IMG/VR virus record: IMGVR_UViG_3300023184_003625
Coordinates: 1 to 30,098 of that record
Source: a virus
Reading direction: 5' to 3' (one strand)
DNA length: 30,098 nucleotides
The notes beneath the pieces were generated by a model. That model was not told the DNA's origin. It made no database searches and was given only the letters and a program-made list of their open reading frames with translations. Shown piece after piece: positions 1 to 6,587 of the stretch. A program made the translations under genes and the position numbers. Every line of letters begins with the position of its first letter. The stretch's first letter is position 1.

Positions 1-127
1 AGTCTGGATTGGCAGGATCTGAATTGTCTAGTATTGCAAATCTCATGTCTTCTACCTGTTCGGGCAGATGATCTAGATCGTAAGGAGAGTTATCTAGTGT
101 TAGTATGCGCATGAGTTGATAATACAT
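1..127 (-). CDS. Hypothetical protein, N-terminal part only (runs off the window)
   Basis: An open frame starts at an ATG at 127 (or an in-frame ATG at 112) and stays open to the window edge, giving about 42 residues. The start reads MYYQLMRILTLDNSPYDLDH and is followed by an acidic stretch. It begins 16 bases after the uvsW stop, so it is probably co-transcribed with uvsW. The composition (many D and E, ordinary codon use) looks like a real small phage protein, but I do not recognise the family. No Shine-Dalgarno is obvious before 127. The gene is incomplete here, so its function cannot be given. Confidence 0.5.
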   Translation of the reverse strand, partial: MYYQLMRILTLDNSPYDLDHLPEQVEDMRFAILDNSDPANPD

Positions 128-143
128 TATGTTGACACAAATG

Positions 144-1613
144 TCAAGCGATTTTCATCCACTCTAGTCGTTCTTGAGTAAAGGGATAGTTGGCTTCTCG
201 ATAAAAAGTTTTACGTTTGGTCAAGTGTCTTTTGGCAAACTTGCAGGTTGAAGTGACGTCCCAAATTTGCACATGATCTTTGTCCTCTGCTTTTCGGATA
301 CCGCGGCCAATCGACTGGATAACCCTAACAAAACTCTTGCCAGGCTCAACGAGCACAAGATTAAAGATTCGCGGAATGTTAATTCCAACCGCTGCCACAC
401 CATAGGTGGCCACGATAATTTTGTCTGTGCTTTCTGCAACTTCATCATATTCATCTTGACGGTCCTTGGCTTTGGTGGCACCAGATACAAACACAGCCCG
501 ATCACCCAGGCGTTCCACTAGAGCATGTCCGGCTGCCACTCGGTCCACAAGCACCAGAGTGTTGCCTGTTTCGTTAACTCGCTTTATGAGTTCGGCCATG
601 GTATCCAGCCGGCCAGACTCTTCCAGCAGGTATTTAAGTTCGGTCTGATACTCTTTATACTCCACGTGATCCACTAACTGCACAATGTTCACGTGACAGT
701 TGGCCAATACGCCTTGTTGTTGTAGTTCATTGGCACTCAAGCGACCAATCACAGGACCAAGGCCGACCAATAGGGCCTGGCTTTCAAACTTTTCTTTGGG
801 TATGGTTCCAGTCAAACCCCAGCGAATTGGCACTTTAGCCATCACTCCAGTCAGCAAAGTTTTCAGTGCATCTGCTTTGGCCATGTGTACTTCGTCTACA
901 ATAACACATACCACACCTTCCAAGAACTCGCCGATGGTCACTTCACCCACGCCCGATTTAGTGTTCTTTAACAGCACATTCAAACTCTGCCAGGTACAAA
1001 TGGTATGCTGACGTCCATATTCTTTTCTGTCGCCAAAATACACACCCACATCCTGTTGCATGTTGACATAGTCTTTTTCTGTTTGTGTGACCAAACTTTT
1101 GTTGGGCACAATCACAATTGATCTACCATATGGTGTAACTGCATTTGACAAGGCCGCTGTCATTATGGTCTTGCCTGCGCCTGTGGCTACTTCTTGTAGG
1201 CACTGCGGATTGGCCAAGAAGTTGTTGACAATCTCTACTTGATAGTCCCGCATGACAATAGGTTCGCCTGCGGCAGGGTGGCCTTTGGGCCACTTCACGT
1301 GTGCAAAACTATCTTCACGCACTTGTTCAAATGCAAAAGTAGTAGAGTAATCTCTCTGATCATCCAGTTCAATATCGTAATCAAACTTCTCAAGTATGGG
1401 TATGATCTCAGGTAGCAAGTTTGTGTAGGTACTGCCACTTAGTTGGAAGTAACTTACTTTGCCATCCCAACGGCCAAGACGAACTGCTGGCAAGTACCGT
1501 GCATATGGTACGTCATATTTGAAAGCCATGGTCAAGGCTCTGCGCACATCTAAGTCTAGTCCTTCTAATCGGATGTTTACTTCGTCTTTAATTTGTATTG
1601 TACATCTTTTCAT
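144..1613 (-). CDS. uvsW: UvsW-like superfamily 2 DNA/RNA helicase
   Basis: This 489-residue protein has a complete set of SF2 helicase motifs: Walker A ATGAGKT at residues 143-149, a DEVH box at 240-243, motif III LTGT at 267-270 and motif VI QSIGRGIRK at 433-441. An N-terminal domain of about 110 residues precedes the helicase core, as in T4 UvsW. In T4, UvsW unwinds R-loops and branched DNA, drives fork regression and helps switch origin-dependent replication to recombination-dependent replication. The ATG at 1613 lies 7 bases after a -10 box, so the mRNA would have almost no leader. The start overlaps the last 26 bases of the upstream oxygenase gene. The family call is firm; the UvsW name rests on length, the N-terminal extension and the T4-like context. 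Confidence 0.93.
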   Translation of the reverse strand: MKRCTIQIKDEVNIRLEGLDLDVRRALTMAFKYDVPYARYLPAVRLGRWDGKVSYFQLSGSTYTNLLPEIIPILEKFDYDIELDDQRDYSTTFAFEQVREDSFAHVKWPKGHPAAGEPIVMRDYQVEIVNNFLANPQCLQEVATGAGKTIMTAALSNAVTPYGRSIVIVPNKSLVTQTEKDYVNMQQDVGVYFGDRKEYGRQHTICTWQSLNVLLKNTKSGVGEVTIGEFLEGVVCVIVDEVHMAKADALKTLLTGVMAKVPIRWGLTGTIPKEKFESQALLVGLGPVIGRLSANELQQQGVLANCHVNIVQLVDHVEYKEYQTELKYLLEESGRLDTMAELIKRVNETGNTLVLVDRVAAGHALVERLGDRAVFVSGATKAKDRQDEYDEVAESTDKIIVATYGVAAVGINIPRIFNLVLVEPGKSFVRVIQSIGRGIRKAEDKDHVQIWDVTSTCKFAKRHLTKRKTFYREANYPFTQERLEWMKIA

Positions 1614-2304
1614 TGTGTTTATTATACAGGGATTGATAAGAATTTACAACCAACTGTTGAAAATCGGTATTATCAAAAGATTGATGTACAATTAAATGCC
1701 ACCGAGGCTGGCTACTGTTGTTAAAAACTGTATGCCTGTTAGAAATGTCTAACCAAAAGGCGCTGCCAACTTCAAAAGGCACTGATCCGTATTTTTCCAT
1801 TACAAATTTACAGCCATCTGGTTGAGTGATTGCGATATTGATTGCTGTCAACATCGATTGATCAGAATCCGAATGTATGCTAATGTATCCACCGGGTTCC
1901 AGTAACATTACTCTTATACGATAAAATGATACTTCTGGCCACTTGGTACAAAAATACTTTACAGTCTGTGGTAGATATTGTTTGGCTTCTGGAGTCCAAA
2001 TATACGGGCGTGAATCATTGTAGTATGCGTTTTCTCTGGTGGCTGTAAAACTTTTACCATGTATACAAAAACTTTTCCATCCTTGATGTTCACTATAATC
2101 ATCTCTATGGGGAACCATTAAAGATTGAATGGATTCAAGTTCTTTTGCAATTTCCCAATGGGGTACATCAATGTTTAAACACAACCATGGTAAACCAGAT
2201 TGGCATTTGATCCAATCAAAATTCGCCTCAGGATTGTAGCCTGGCAATTGGTATTCGGTATTGATGTATTTTTTTAACATCAGTTGACTTATTTTTTGTT
2301 TCAT
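1588..2304 (-). CDS. 2-oxoglutarate/Fe(II) oxygenase, aspartyl/asparaginyl beta-hydroxylase-like
   Basis: The 238-residue protein carries the facial triad and 2OG-binding pattern of the aspartyl/asparaginyl beta-hydroxylase superfamily: HSD (H144, D146), a distal H191 in SNRHTVFNNS, and R201 ten residues later in PRWHLIVH. The segment before the first His (MLLEPGGYISIHSD) is typical of the double-stranded beta-helix core. Such enzymes hydroxylate protein side chains or free amino acids, using oxygen and 2-oxoglutarate. The substrate is unknown. It is the last of three overlapping AT-rich genes; its ATG overlaps the stop of the 381-residue gene by four bases and its end overlaps uvsW. The N-terminal 40 residues are unassigned. 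Confidence 0.82.
   Translation of the reverse strand: MKQKISQLMLKKYINTEYQLPGYNPEANFDWIKCQSGLPWLCLNIDVPHWEIAKELESIQSLMVPHRDDYSEHQGWKSFCIHGKSFTATRENAYYNDSRPYIWTPEAKQYLPQTVKYFCTKWPEVSFYRIRVMLLEPGGYISIHSDSDQSMLTAINIAITQPDGCKFVMEKYGSVPFEVGSAFWLDISNRHTVFNNSSQPRWHLIVHQSFDNTDFQQLVVNSYQSLYNKHNEKMYNTN
1621..1649 (-). promoter_or_regulatory. Sigma-70-type promoter for uvsW
   Basis: On the minus strand a -35 box TTGTAA (1644-1649), a 17-base spacer and a perfect -10 box TATAAT (1621-1626) precede the uvsW ATG by 7 bases. The expected transcript start is at or one base before the ATG, so the message would be leaderless. The promoter lies inside the 3' end of the upstream oxygenase gene and would allow uvsW to be expressed independently of that AT-rich cassette. 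Confidence 0.55.
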
Positions 2305-3446
2305 TTTTTAAGTTTGTCTTGAAAGTTTTTGTACTCGTCAACTGTGGTGTGTAATAATGTCCACTTGTAATTTAATATATTAGAGCACCAGATATAATCG
2401 TACTTATCTATATCATTATTCAATACCCAAGTAATCAAATTATCGTTGTAAAAATGGACAATTTTATTTTGTTTTGCTTGAGCCCAATCTCTTTCAAAAT
2501 GTTCTCCCATTATACTATAAAACTTGTTGTTAACATATTCAACAAAAGTTTTTTTACTTTTAAATTTTAATCGTTCCAATGGTGTTAAGTCCGGTTTGTC
2601 TAGTTCGTAATGACCTAGTTTATTCCGAACAATAAACTCCCAAACAAAGTTTCCGTAGTCAAGTCCATTCCACGTATTCCATAATTCCCTACAAAATTTA
2701 ATTTGTGTCAGACTAATATCGACTATTTGTATTTGTTGCGTGGCTGGTTCTATTATGTTTATCATCCAAAACAATCCTGAACCGGGTGATAATAATCTTT
2801 GTTTCTTGACTACATCAATTGATTCATTGTTGAAAATCCACAATTGATTTTCGGCTATGTTGTTATATTCTTGGAATATATCTAAATTTAGTTTTTTTTT
2901 GTACAAAAAAAACTTTAACTCTCGAGCATGATTATTCCAATTAACCACTGACCGGTAGTTTTGTAACTGTCGAGCAATCAAACCTTGTCCAAATTTTGTA
3001 CTTGAATGTGAGATCAACTGGTCTCCTGGGCTCACCCATAATGGTGTATAGTCGTCGTGTAAATTTTGACTACTACGTATAGGTTTTGGATATGTCACGG
3101 TGTCGCAATCAAAATCTGTTGTGTCAAAATTCTTTATGTTCATAAACCAGCACTGGTCATTGAGATATAAGTCTTGATCCGGATGCCAAATTAAATGTGC
3201 TATTAATCCTTTGTGAGGATAACTGTCAATTAGTGTTTTCCATTTGTCCCAATCTATAATTATAGTGCCACTTTTAACAAACAATGCTTGTGTATAATTG
3301 TTCTCTCTGGCCCACAAAAATCCTGATTTCCAGTTATCGCATATAAAAATTTCCTGCCCTGTACTATTACCAAATTTACCAAATTGTATTCCACTCAAAG
3401 TTTGATTCAAATCATGGCCATTTAAGATTACTACCGGCCAACTCAT
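2301..3446 (-). CDS. Hypothetical protein, 381 aa, AT-rich phage accessory gene
   Basis: I do not recognise a named family. The protein is soluble and rich in W, Y, N and K. Around residues 57-110 it has an alternating strand/helix pattern with LFVKSGTIIIDWDKW and an acidic turn, reminiscent of a Rossmann-like or GT-A-like fold. The C-terminal segment IDKYDYIWCSNILNYKW resembles the motif IV region of a class I methyltransferase, but no glycine-rich SAM motif is visible. Both ideas are weak. The start overlaps the 266-residue gene by ATGA, and the end overlaps the oxygenase by four bases, so the three genes are translationally coupled and may act together. Base composition is much more AT-rich than in uvsW or the AAA ATPase. 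Confidence 0.75.
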   Translation of the reverse strand: MSWPVVILNGHDLNQTLSGIQFGKFGNSTGQEIFICDNWKSGFLWARENNYTQALFVKSGTIIIDWDKWKTLIDSYPHKGLIAHLIWHPDQDLYLNDQCWFMNIKNFDTTDFDCDTVTYPKPIRSSQNLHDDYTPLWVSPGDQLISHSSTKFGQGLIARQLQNYRSVVNWNNHARELKFFLYKKKLNLDIFQEYNNIAENQLWIFNNESIDVVKKQRLLSPGSGLFWMINIIEPATQQIQIVDISLTQIKFCRELWNTWNGLDYGNFVWEFIVRNKLGHYELDKPDLTPLERLKFKSKKTFVEYVNNKFYSIMGEHFERDWAQAKQNKIVHFYNDNLITWVLNNDIDKYDYIWCSNILNYKWTLLHTTVDEYKNFQDKLKK

Positions 3447-4243
3447 AACAGGACTTTTAAAGGTGTTTGATTGTTTTTCAATTGCGATATGATTGCTTCA
3501 AAATTTGGCACTTGCCCAAATATAGTAACTGAAAAAATATCATTTATATCCCATGATGAAATGTTCCAATATTGGCACCATGATTTGCTATGTTGCACCC
3601 ACCAAGATTCAAATTCTTCAATTTCAATATCTTTCAATGTGTCTATATCTTCAAGTGCTATTAGAATCTTAGGTCTGAGTTTTATCCATGGTTTAATCAA
3701 CTCGCGCATACGATTTATGTCATTGGGTTCGCCATTTTTCCAGTAATGATATGGTGTTTTTCCTAACTCTGACCAGTGTACAAACGCATCACCTGCTTTG
3801 ATTTTTGTTGTTGCATTTTCCAACCATTTATAATCAAATGGCCTTTCTAACCTACCAGATTTTTCTCTAAAATCAATTGGCAAAACTTTTGATTTTTGCC
3901 CATATCGACGTTCGCATAGATGAATATGCTCGTGAAAATTTAACCAGTTAGGATCCCCATTATAATTTTTTTCATAAATTTTATGTAGGGCATTAAAATA
4001 ATTTTGATCTTGGGTCAAACAGCGTTCTTGATCAATTTGAATATGCACTTTATCTGCATGTACAATTAACCTTTGAACTAAATCACAGTGGTCCAGATTG
4101 TCTTTGTAAAAAGGATTGTCCCAGTCGCGGAATGGAATTGGTACGTGCTGAAGATGCTTGTATATTTGCTTGTAGACAGCGGTTATCGGGGTTTTGTTAA
4201 GAACTAATTCTACGATTTCGTTATTAGAAAAAACAATTTGCAT
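3443..4243 (-). CDS. Hypothetical protein, 266 aa, paralogue of the gene at 20753-21529
   Basis: No known family is recognised. The protein has a histidine-rich middle (FHEHIHLCERR) and a diagnostic motif LGKTPYHYWKNGEPN near residue 160. The 258-residue protein at 20753-21529 has LGRTSYNKWENGDTN at the equivalent place, along with a matching upstream segment (FNALHKIYEK against LNSLHQRWVK) and a downstream match (IEEFESWWVQHS against PEQYQKWCNTHN). The two are therefore diverged members of one family. This gene leads a three-gene AT-rich operon and starts 15 bases after the terminator of the AAA-ATPase operon. An ATTAAATA box lies four bases before the ATG, with no Shine-Dalgarno. Confidence 0.78.
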   Translation of the reverse strand: MQIVFSNNEIVELVLNKTPITAVYKQIYKHLQHVPIPFRDWDNPFYKDNLDHCDLVQRLIVHADKVHIQIDQERCLTQDQNYFNALHKIYEKNYNGDPNWLNFHEHIHLCERRYGQKSKVLPIDFREKSGRLERPFDYKWLENATTKIKAGDAFVHWSELGKTPYHYWKNGEPNDINRMRELIKPWIKLRPKILIALEDIDTLKDIEIEEFESWWVQHSKSWCQYWNISSWDINDIFSVTIFGQVPNFEAIISQLKNNQTPLKVLL

Positions 4244-4247
4244 GGCA

Positions 4248-4255
4248 TATTTAAT
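4248..4255 (-). promoter_or_regulatory. Candidate late promoter box ATTAAATA
   Basis: ATTAAATA on the minus strand lies 4 bases upstream of the ATG at 4243 and just beyond the terminator at 4258-4291. It matches the T4-type late box TATAAATA at 7 of 8 positions. If used, transcription would begin at the start codon. In such AT-rich DNA a chance match is possible. Confidence 0.35.
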
Positions 4256-4257
4256 AT

Positions 4258-4291
4258 AAAAAAACAGGTACCTTTTTTAAGGGTACCTGTT
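4258..4291 (-). terminator. Rho-independent terminator after the AAA-ATPase operon
   Basis: On the minus strand the sequence folds into a 10-bp stem AACAGGTACC / GGTACCTGTT with a short A-rich loop, followed directly by a run of seven T. It lies downstream of the 33-residue micro-ORF and just before the next gene at 4243, separating the two operons. The orientation of the T-run supports termination of minus-strand transcripts. Confidence 0.85.
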
Positions 4292-4345
4292 GAGAAAGGA
4301 TCACCGGGCTAGTAAGAGTTGGCGATCCTGATCTGGAGCATCACA

Positions 4346-4447
4346 CTAAATCTTTCGTACCGTATATCCTTCAGTGCGGTAGTAGTCTGCTTCTTCTTTG
4401 TCATTGGTTGCAAACAACAACAAGTCACCTTCATAAATTTCGTACAT
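4346..4447 (-). CDS. Micro-ORF, 33 aa soluble peptide
   Basis: ATG at 4447, TAG at 4346-4348, 33 residues. It begins MYEIYEGDLLLFATNDKEEA and ends YTVRKI. The mix of charged residues, an ordered beta-alpha-beta-like pattern and normal codon use suggest a real small protein. The ATG comes one base after the stop of the 30-residue membrane peptide, and a terminator follows, so it is the last gene of the AAA-ATPase operon. The pattern (YEIYEGD, then ATNDKEEADYYRTEGY) resembles short phage proteins that read like a single amphipathic domain. Function unknown. Confidence 0.55.
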   Translation of the reverse strand: MYEIYEGDLLLFATNDKEEADYYRTEGYTVRKI

Positions 4448-4448
4448 G

Positions 4449-4541
4449 TCAATCTCCAAAAAATAGAATTATCAGAGCAAAAAACAATGCCCAGCCCAGG
4501 TGCCCCAACATCAGCAACATCAAGACACCTATCCAGGCCAT
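4449..4541 (-). CDS. Micro-ORF, 30 aa single-pass membrane peptide
   Basis: ATG at 4541, TGA at 4449-4451. Nearly the whole peptide is one hydrophobic segment (MAWIGVLMLLMLGHLGWALF, then a second aliphatic/aromatic stretch ending in GD), consistent with a transmembrane helix. It starts one base after the TAA stop of the AAA ATPase, so it is probably translated by re-initiation. Tiny membrane peptides are common in phages, but I cannot assign a function. It could also be a chance hydrophobic frame; the tight junctions on both sides argue that it is coding. Confidence 0.5.
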   Translation of the reverse strand: MAWIGVLMLLMLGHLGWALFFALIILFFGD

Positions 4542-4542
4542 A

Positions 4543-5565
4543 TTAGGCACTCTTCATACAAGTTGTTTCTGCCAAACGTTTCCAATTCAACATGGACATC
4601 TTGCGCAGGTCTGCAATCTTGAGAGCCATACGCAAACTCAGTTCACGCAAACGATCTTTGTTGACATGCATAAAGTCAATGATGTCGTCTTGTGTGGTTT
4701 CATCAAACTCATAGTCTGCAAACAACACACCGTCTTTGGCAATTTGTTTGATGCGCAACAATTTGTCACGCTGTGAGTCCAAGGTCAGGTCCAAATAGTG
4801 ACAACGGCTTTGAAGAGCGTCCAAGTGATCACGCAATTTTTGCGATTTCATTTGATCAAACTTCAAGTTGGTAATAAAGATCACCGAACCTTTGAACTCG
4901 AAACGATCTGGAATGCCTTCACGGCGCAGGGCACTGGATTCACTCAACCATGAAATGGTACGTTTCTTGCCGGAGTCTAGAGCGCCCTTCAGCAAGTTAA
5001 GAGCCACGTCATCTAGCAAGATTGAGTCACAGTCATCAAACACTAATACACAATTGGCGTCTGAGTATTTGTAAAGTGTTTGGAACAGGCCAATTGGAGT
5101 GGCTGAGCCTTTGACAACTTCTGCGCGAAGTTTCTTGCCTGAGATCTTGTCAAACAAGCAGGCCTTCTCTATCTCTTGCTCCACGCCAAAACTCTTGCCA
5201 ACACCTGGAGGGCCGGATACAATCATGGCACGGATGTCACCGGCAGTGGCAGCCTTGGTCATCTCTGTAAGAATGTCAAAACGCTCGCGGATACGAGTCA
5301 TAGCATCTTCATCAGATTCCACAACAGGTGCGGGTTTTTCAAAATGAATGGTGTTGGGTTGTGTCATGCCGCTAGTATACTCAATATTTGAGATGTTGTC
5401 TACGCTGATACGTATCGTTTCAGGGCAGTTAGGAAAGGCGCCACCATTTTTTACAGTAACAAAATTACCTCGGGCGCCAGTTTGAAAACCGCTCACAAGA
5501 ACAAATTCTTGATTACGGACGGGTTTGTTACGGTATGTACCGTTTACTACTCGAATTGCACTCAT
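4543..5565 (-). CDS. AAA+ ATPase of T4-like phage type
   Basis: The 340-residue protein has an N-terminal beta-rich region (about 1-75) and an AAA+ module: Walker A GPPGVGKS at 118-125, Walker B VLVFDDCDSI at about 173-182, sensor 1 in VIFITNL and a likely arginine finger in LQSRCHYLDL. AAA proteins of this size accompany replication genes in many marine T4-like phages; their precise role is not settled. It is expressed from a strong sigma-70-type promoter at 5601-5629, with AAGGGG about ten bases before the ATG as a weak ribosome binding site, and is followed by two micro-ORFs and a terminator. It is not the gp44 clamp loader as far as I can see: no clamp-loader SRC motif context or gp62 partner lies nearby. 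Confidence 0.85.
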   Translation of the reverse strand: MSAIRVVNGTYRNKPVRNQEFVLVSGFQTGARGNFVTVKNGGAFPNCPETIRISVDNISNIEYTSGMTQPNTIHFEKPAPVVESDEDAMTRIRERFDILTEMTKAATAGDIRAMIVSGPPGVGKSFGVEQEIEKACLFDKISGKKLRAEVVKGSATPIGLFQTLYKYSDANCVLVFDDCDSILLDDVALNLLKGALDSGKKRTISWLSESSALRREGIPDRFEFKGSVIFITNLKFDQMKSQKLRDHLDALQSRCHYLDLTLDSQRDKLLRIKQIAKDGVLFADYEFDETTQDDIIDFMHVNKDRLRELSLRMALKIADLRKMSMLNWKRLAETTCMKSA

Positions 5566-5600
5566 GGTTACTAGCCCCTTGTGTTGTTTACTAAGCCTAT

Positions 5601-5629
5601 ATTATAGTGGATTTTGAATTATTAGTCAA
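5601..5629 (-). promoter_or_regulatory. Strong sigma-70-type (early) promoter for the AAA-ATPase operon
   Basis: Minus-strand TTGACT (5624-5629), 17-base spacer, TATAAT (5601-5606). This is a near-consensus bacterial promoter 36 bases before the AAA-ATPase start codon, leaving a leader of about 30 bases with an AAGGGG ribosome binding site. It lies in the 78-base gap between the 73-residue membrane gene and the ATPase. Confidence 0.85.
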
Positions 5630-5643
5630 TTACGCAGAAAGTA

Positions 5644-5865
5644 TTACTTTTTGTTGATTTCTTCTAGTTTTTGATTGAATTCAAGCCGTGCCTTTACCAT
5701 GTTGTAAACTAGATACGCCATGGCACCCAACAACACAACAGCGGAAAAGATTCCCGGAGCGGCTGGGTCCAGCAAAGACAATAAGTAACTGGTTAGGGTT
5801 GATCCACCTATTACTATTGCAAAAACTGCCACTGTCTGCAACAGTGCTTTTTGATTCAGAGTCAT
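5644..5865 (-). CDS. Small membrane protein, 73 aa, two predicted transmembrane helices
   Basis: Residues 7-31 (LLQTVAVFAIVIGGSTLTSY) and about 36-57 (PGIFSAVVLLGAMAYLVYNM) are hydrophobic and separated by a short loop with D and P. The C-terminus is charged (EFNQKLEEINKK) and helical. A good Shine-Dalgarno AAGGAA lies eight bases before the ATG, and a near-consensus sigma-70 promoter lies further upstream, so this is a monocistronic early gene. Two-helix small proteins can be holins, but the early-type promoter and absence of a lysis gene nearby do not support that. It is better left as an unassigned inner-membrane protein. Confidence 0.75.
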   Translation of the reverse strand: MTLNQKALLQTVAVFAIVIGGSTLTSYLLSLLDPAAPGIFSAVVLLGAMAYLVYNMVKARLEFNQKLEEINKK

Positions 5866-5894
5866 TTGTGAGTTCCTTTTTGTTTCTATGCTGT

Positions 5895-5923
5895 ATTATA
5901 GCAAATTGCCAATTCCTGGTCAA
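5895..5923 (-). promoter_or_regulatory. Strong sigma-70-type (early) promoter for the 73-aa membrane gene
   Basis: Minus-strand TTGACC (5918-5923), 17-base spacer, TATAAT (5895-5900), with the ATG 30 bases downstream and AAGGAA in between. It follows the terminator of the upstream late gene by a few bases, so it restarts transcription in a separate unit. Confidence 0.85.
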
Positions 5924-5929
5924 ATGCCA

Positions 5930-5955
5930 AACAAAAACCCTGCACAGGGCAGGGT
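5930..5955 (-). terminator. Rho-independent terminator after the 187-aa gene
   Basis: Minus-strand ACCCTGC / GCAGGGT 7-bp GC-rich stem (5949-5955 with 5937-5943) with a 5-base loop, followed by TTTTGTTT. It lies 40 bases beyond the stop codon of the 187-residue gene and ends that late transcript before the next early promoter. Confidence 0.85.
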
Positions 5956-5995
5956 CATTGCAAAAGTAGTACTTTTTACTGGTAATACTTTGGTT

Positions 5996-6559
5996 TTAGA
6001 CCGGTGGAACATATGGATCCAGCACAATTTTTGCTGGATCTACAAAAAAGTCAAATGTAAAAGTTTCTGCATTATAGATTGGGTATGCCCAATCTCCTAG
6101 TTGGCCATCTGCATTAGTCCGCCAATTCCATGCTGTTCCGTTTTTCATAGTGTTTAACACCCCATCTGACTCAACTGTGTTTGTGTTTGGGTCACCGAAA
6201 TAATCTACAGGTAAAATTGGAATAGTGATGTACTTGCTTGGGTCATTTGGATCTTTTTGCCAAATATAATTACCTGTATAATTCATCCAGATATGACCAA
6301 AAAATACTGTGCCGTTTGCCACAGAGATTCTCATTGGTATCTGCCCAGTTATGTCTGTATCTGTTGAGAATGAAAATAATTCTTTTTCCCATGATGTAGC
6401 ATCTAAATCTTGTTCTGGTCGGTCAACAGGCAAAGGATCGCGTGTAACTGCTGGTAATGTATCGGAATACACAATAGTGTTGTTGTATTCAACTTCGAGT
6501 GTCACTGTGGATCCTGTTGAATATGCTTGTCCCATAAATTTTGCTGTTCTTGCTACCAT
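5996..6559 (-). CDS. Hypothetical beta-rich phage protein, possible carbohydrate-binding or virion protein
   Basis: The 187-residue protein is rich in T, V, D and aromatic residues and predicted to be mostly beta strand, with no catalytic motif I recognise. The start TLEVEYNNTIVYSDTLPA is similar in pattern to PQLFIKYNGETLYRSELPE in the C-terminal part of the split radical-SAM protein, where it resembles calcium-dependent carbohydrate-binding modules. The link is suggestive only. A GGAG ribosome binding site lies eight bases before the ATG, and a late-type box ACTAAATA lies at 6580-6587; a terminator follows. Late expression plus a beta-sandwich pattern fits a virion or host-surface-binding role. 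Confidence 0.7.
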   Translation of the reverse strand: MVARTAKFMGQAYSTGSTVTLEVEYNNTIVYSDTLPAVTRDPLPVDRPEQDLDATSWEKELFSFSTDTDITGQIPMRISVANGTVFFGHIWMNYTGNYIWQKDPNDPSKYITIPILPVDYFGDPNTNTVESDGVLNTMKNGTAWNWRTNADGQLGDWAYPIYNAETFTFDFFVDPAKIVLDPYVPPV

Positions 6560-6579
6560 AATAGTATCTCCATTTGATA

Positions 6580-6587
6580 TATTTAGT
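6580..6587 (-). promoter_or_regulatory. Candidate late promoter box ACTAAATA
   Basis: Minus-strand ACTAAATA lies 20 bases upstream of the ATG at 6559, directly after the stop codon of the glycosyltransferase gene. It resembles the T4 late box TATAAATA. Here, unlike the other late-type sites in the window, a normal short leader with a GGAG ribosome binding site follows. Confidence 0.5.

Noticed and set aside
5644-5865. Holin call for the 73-aa two-helix protein
   Set aside because: It has an early-type sigma-70 promoter and no endolysin or spanin nearby, so topology alone is not enough.
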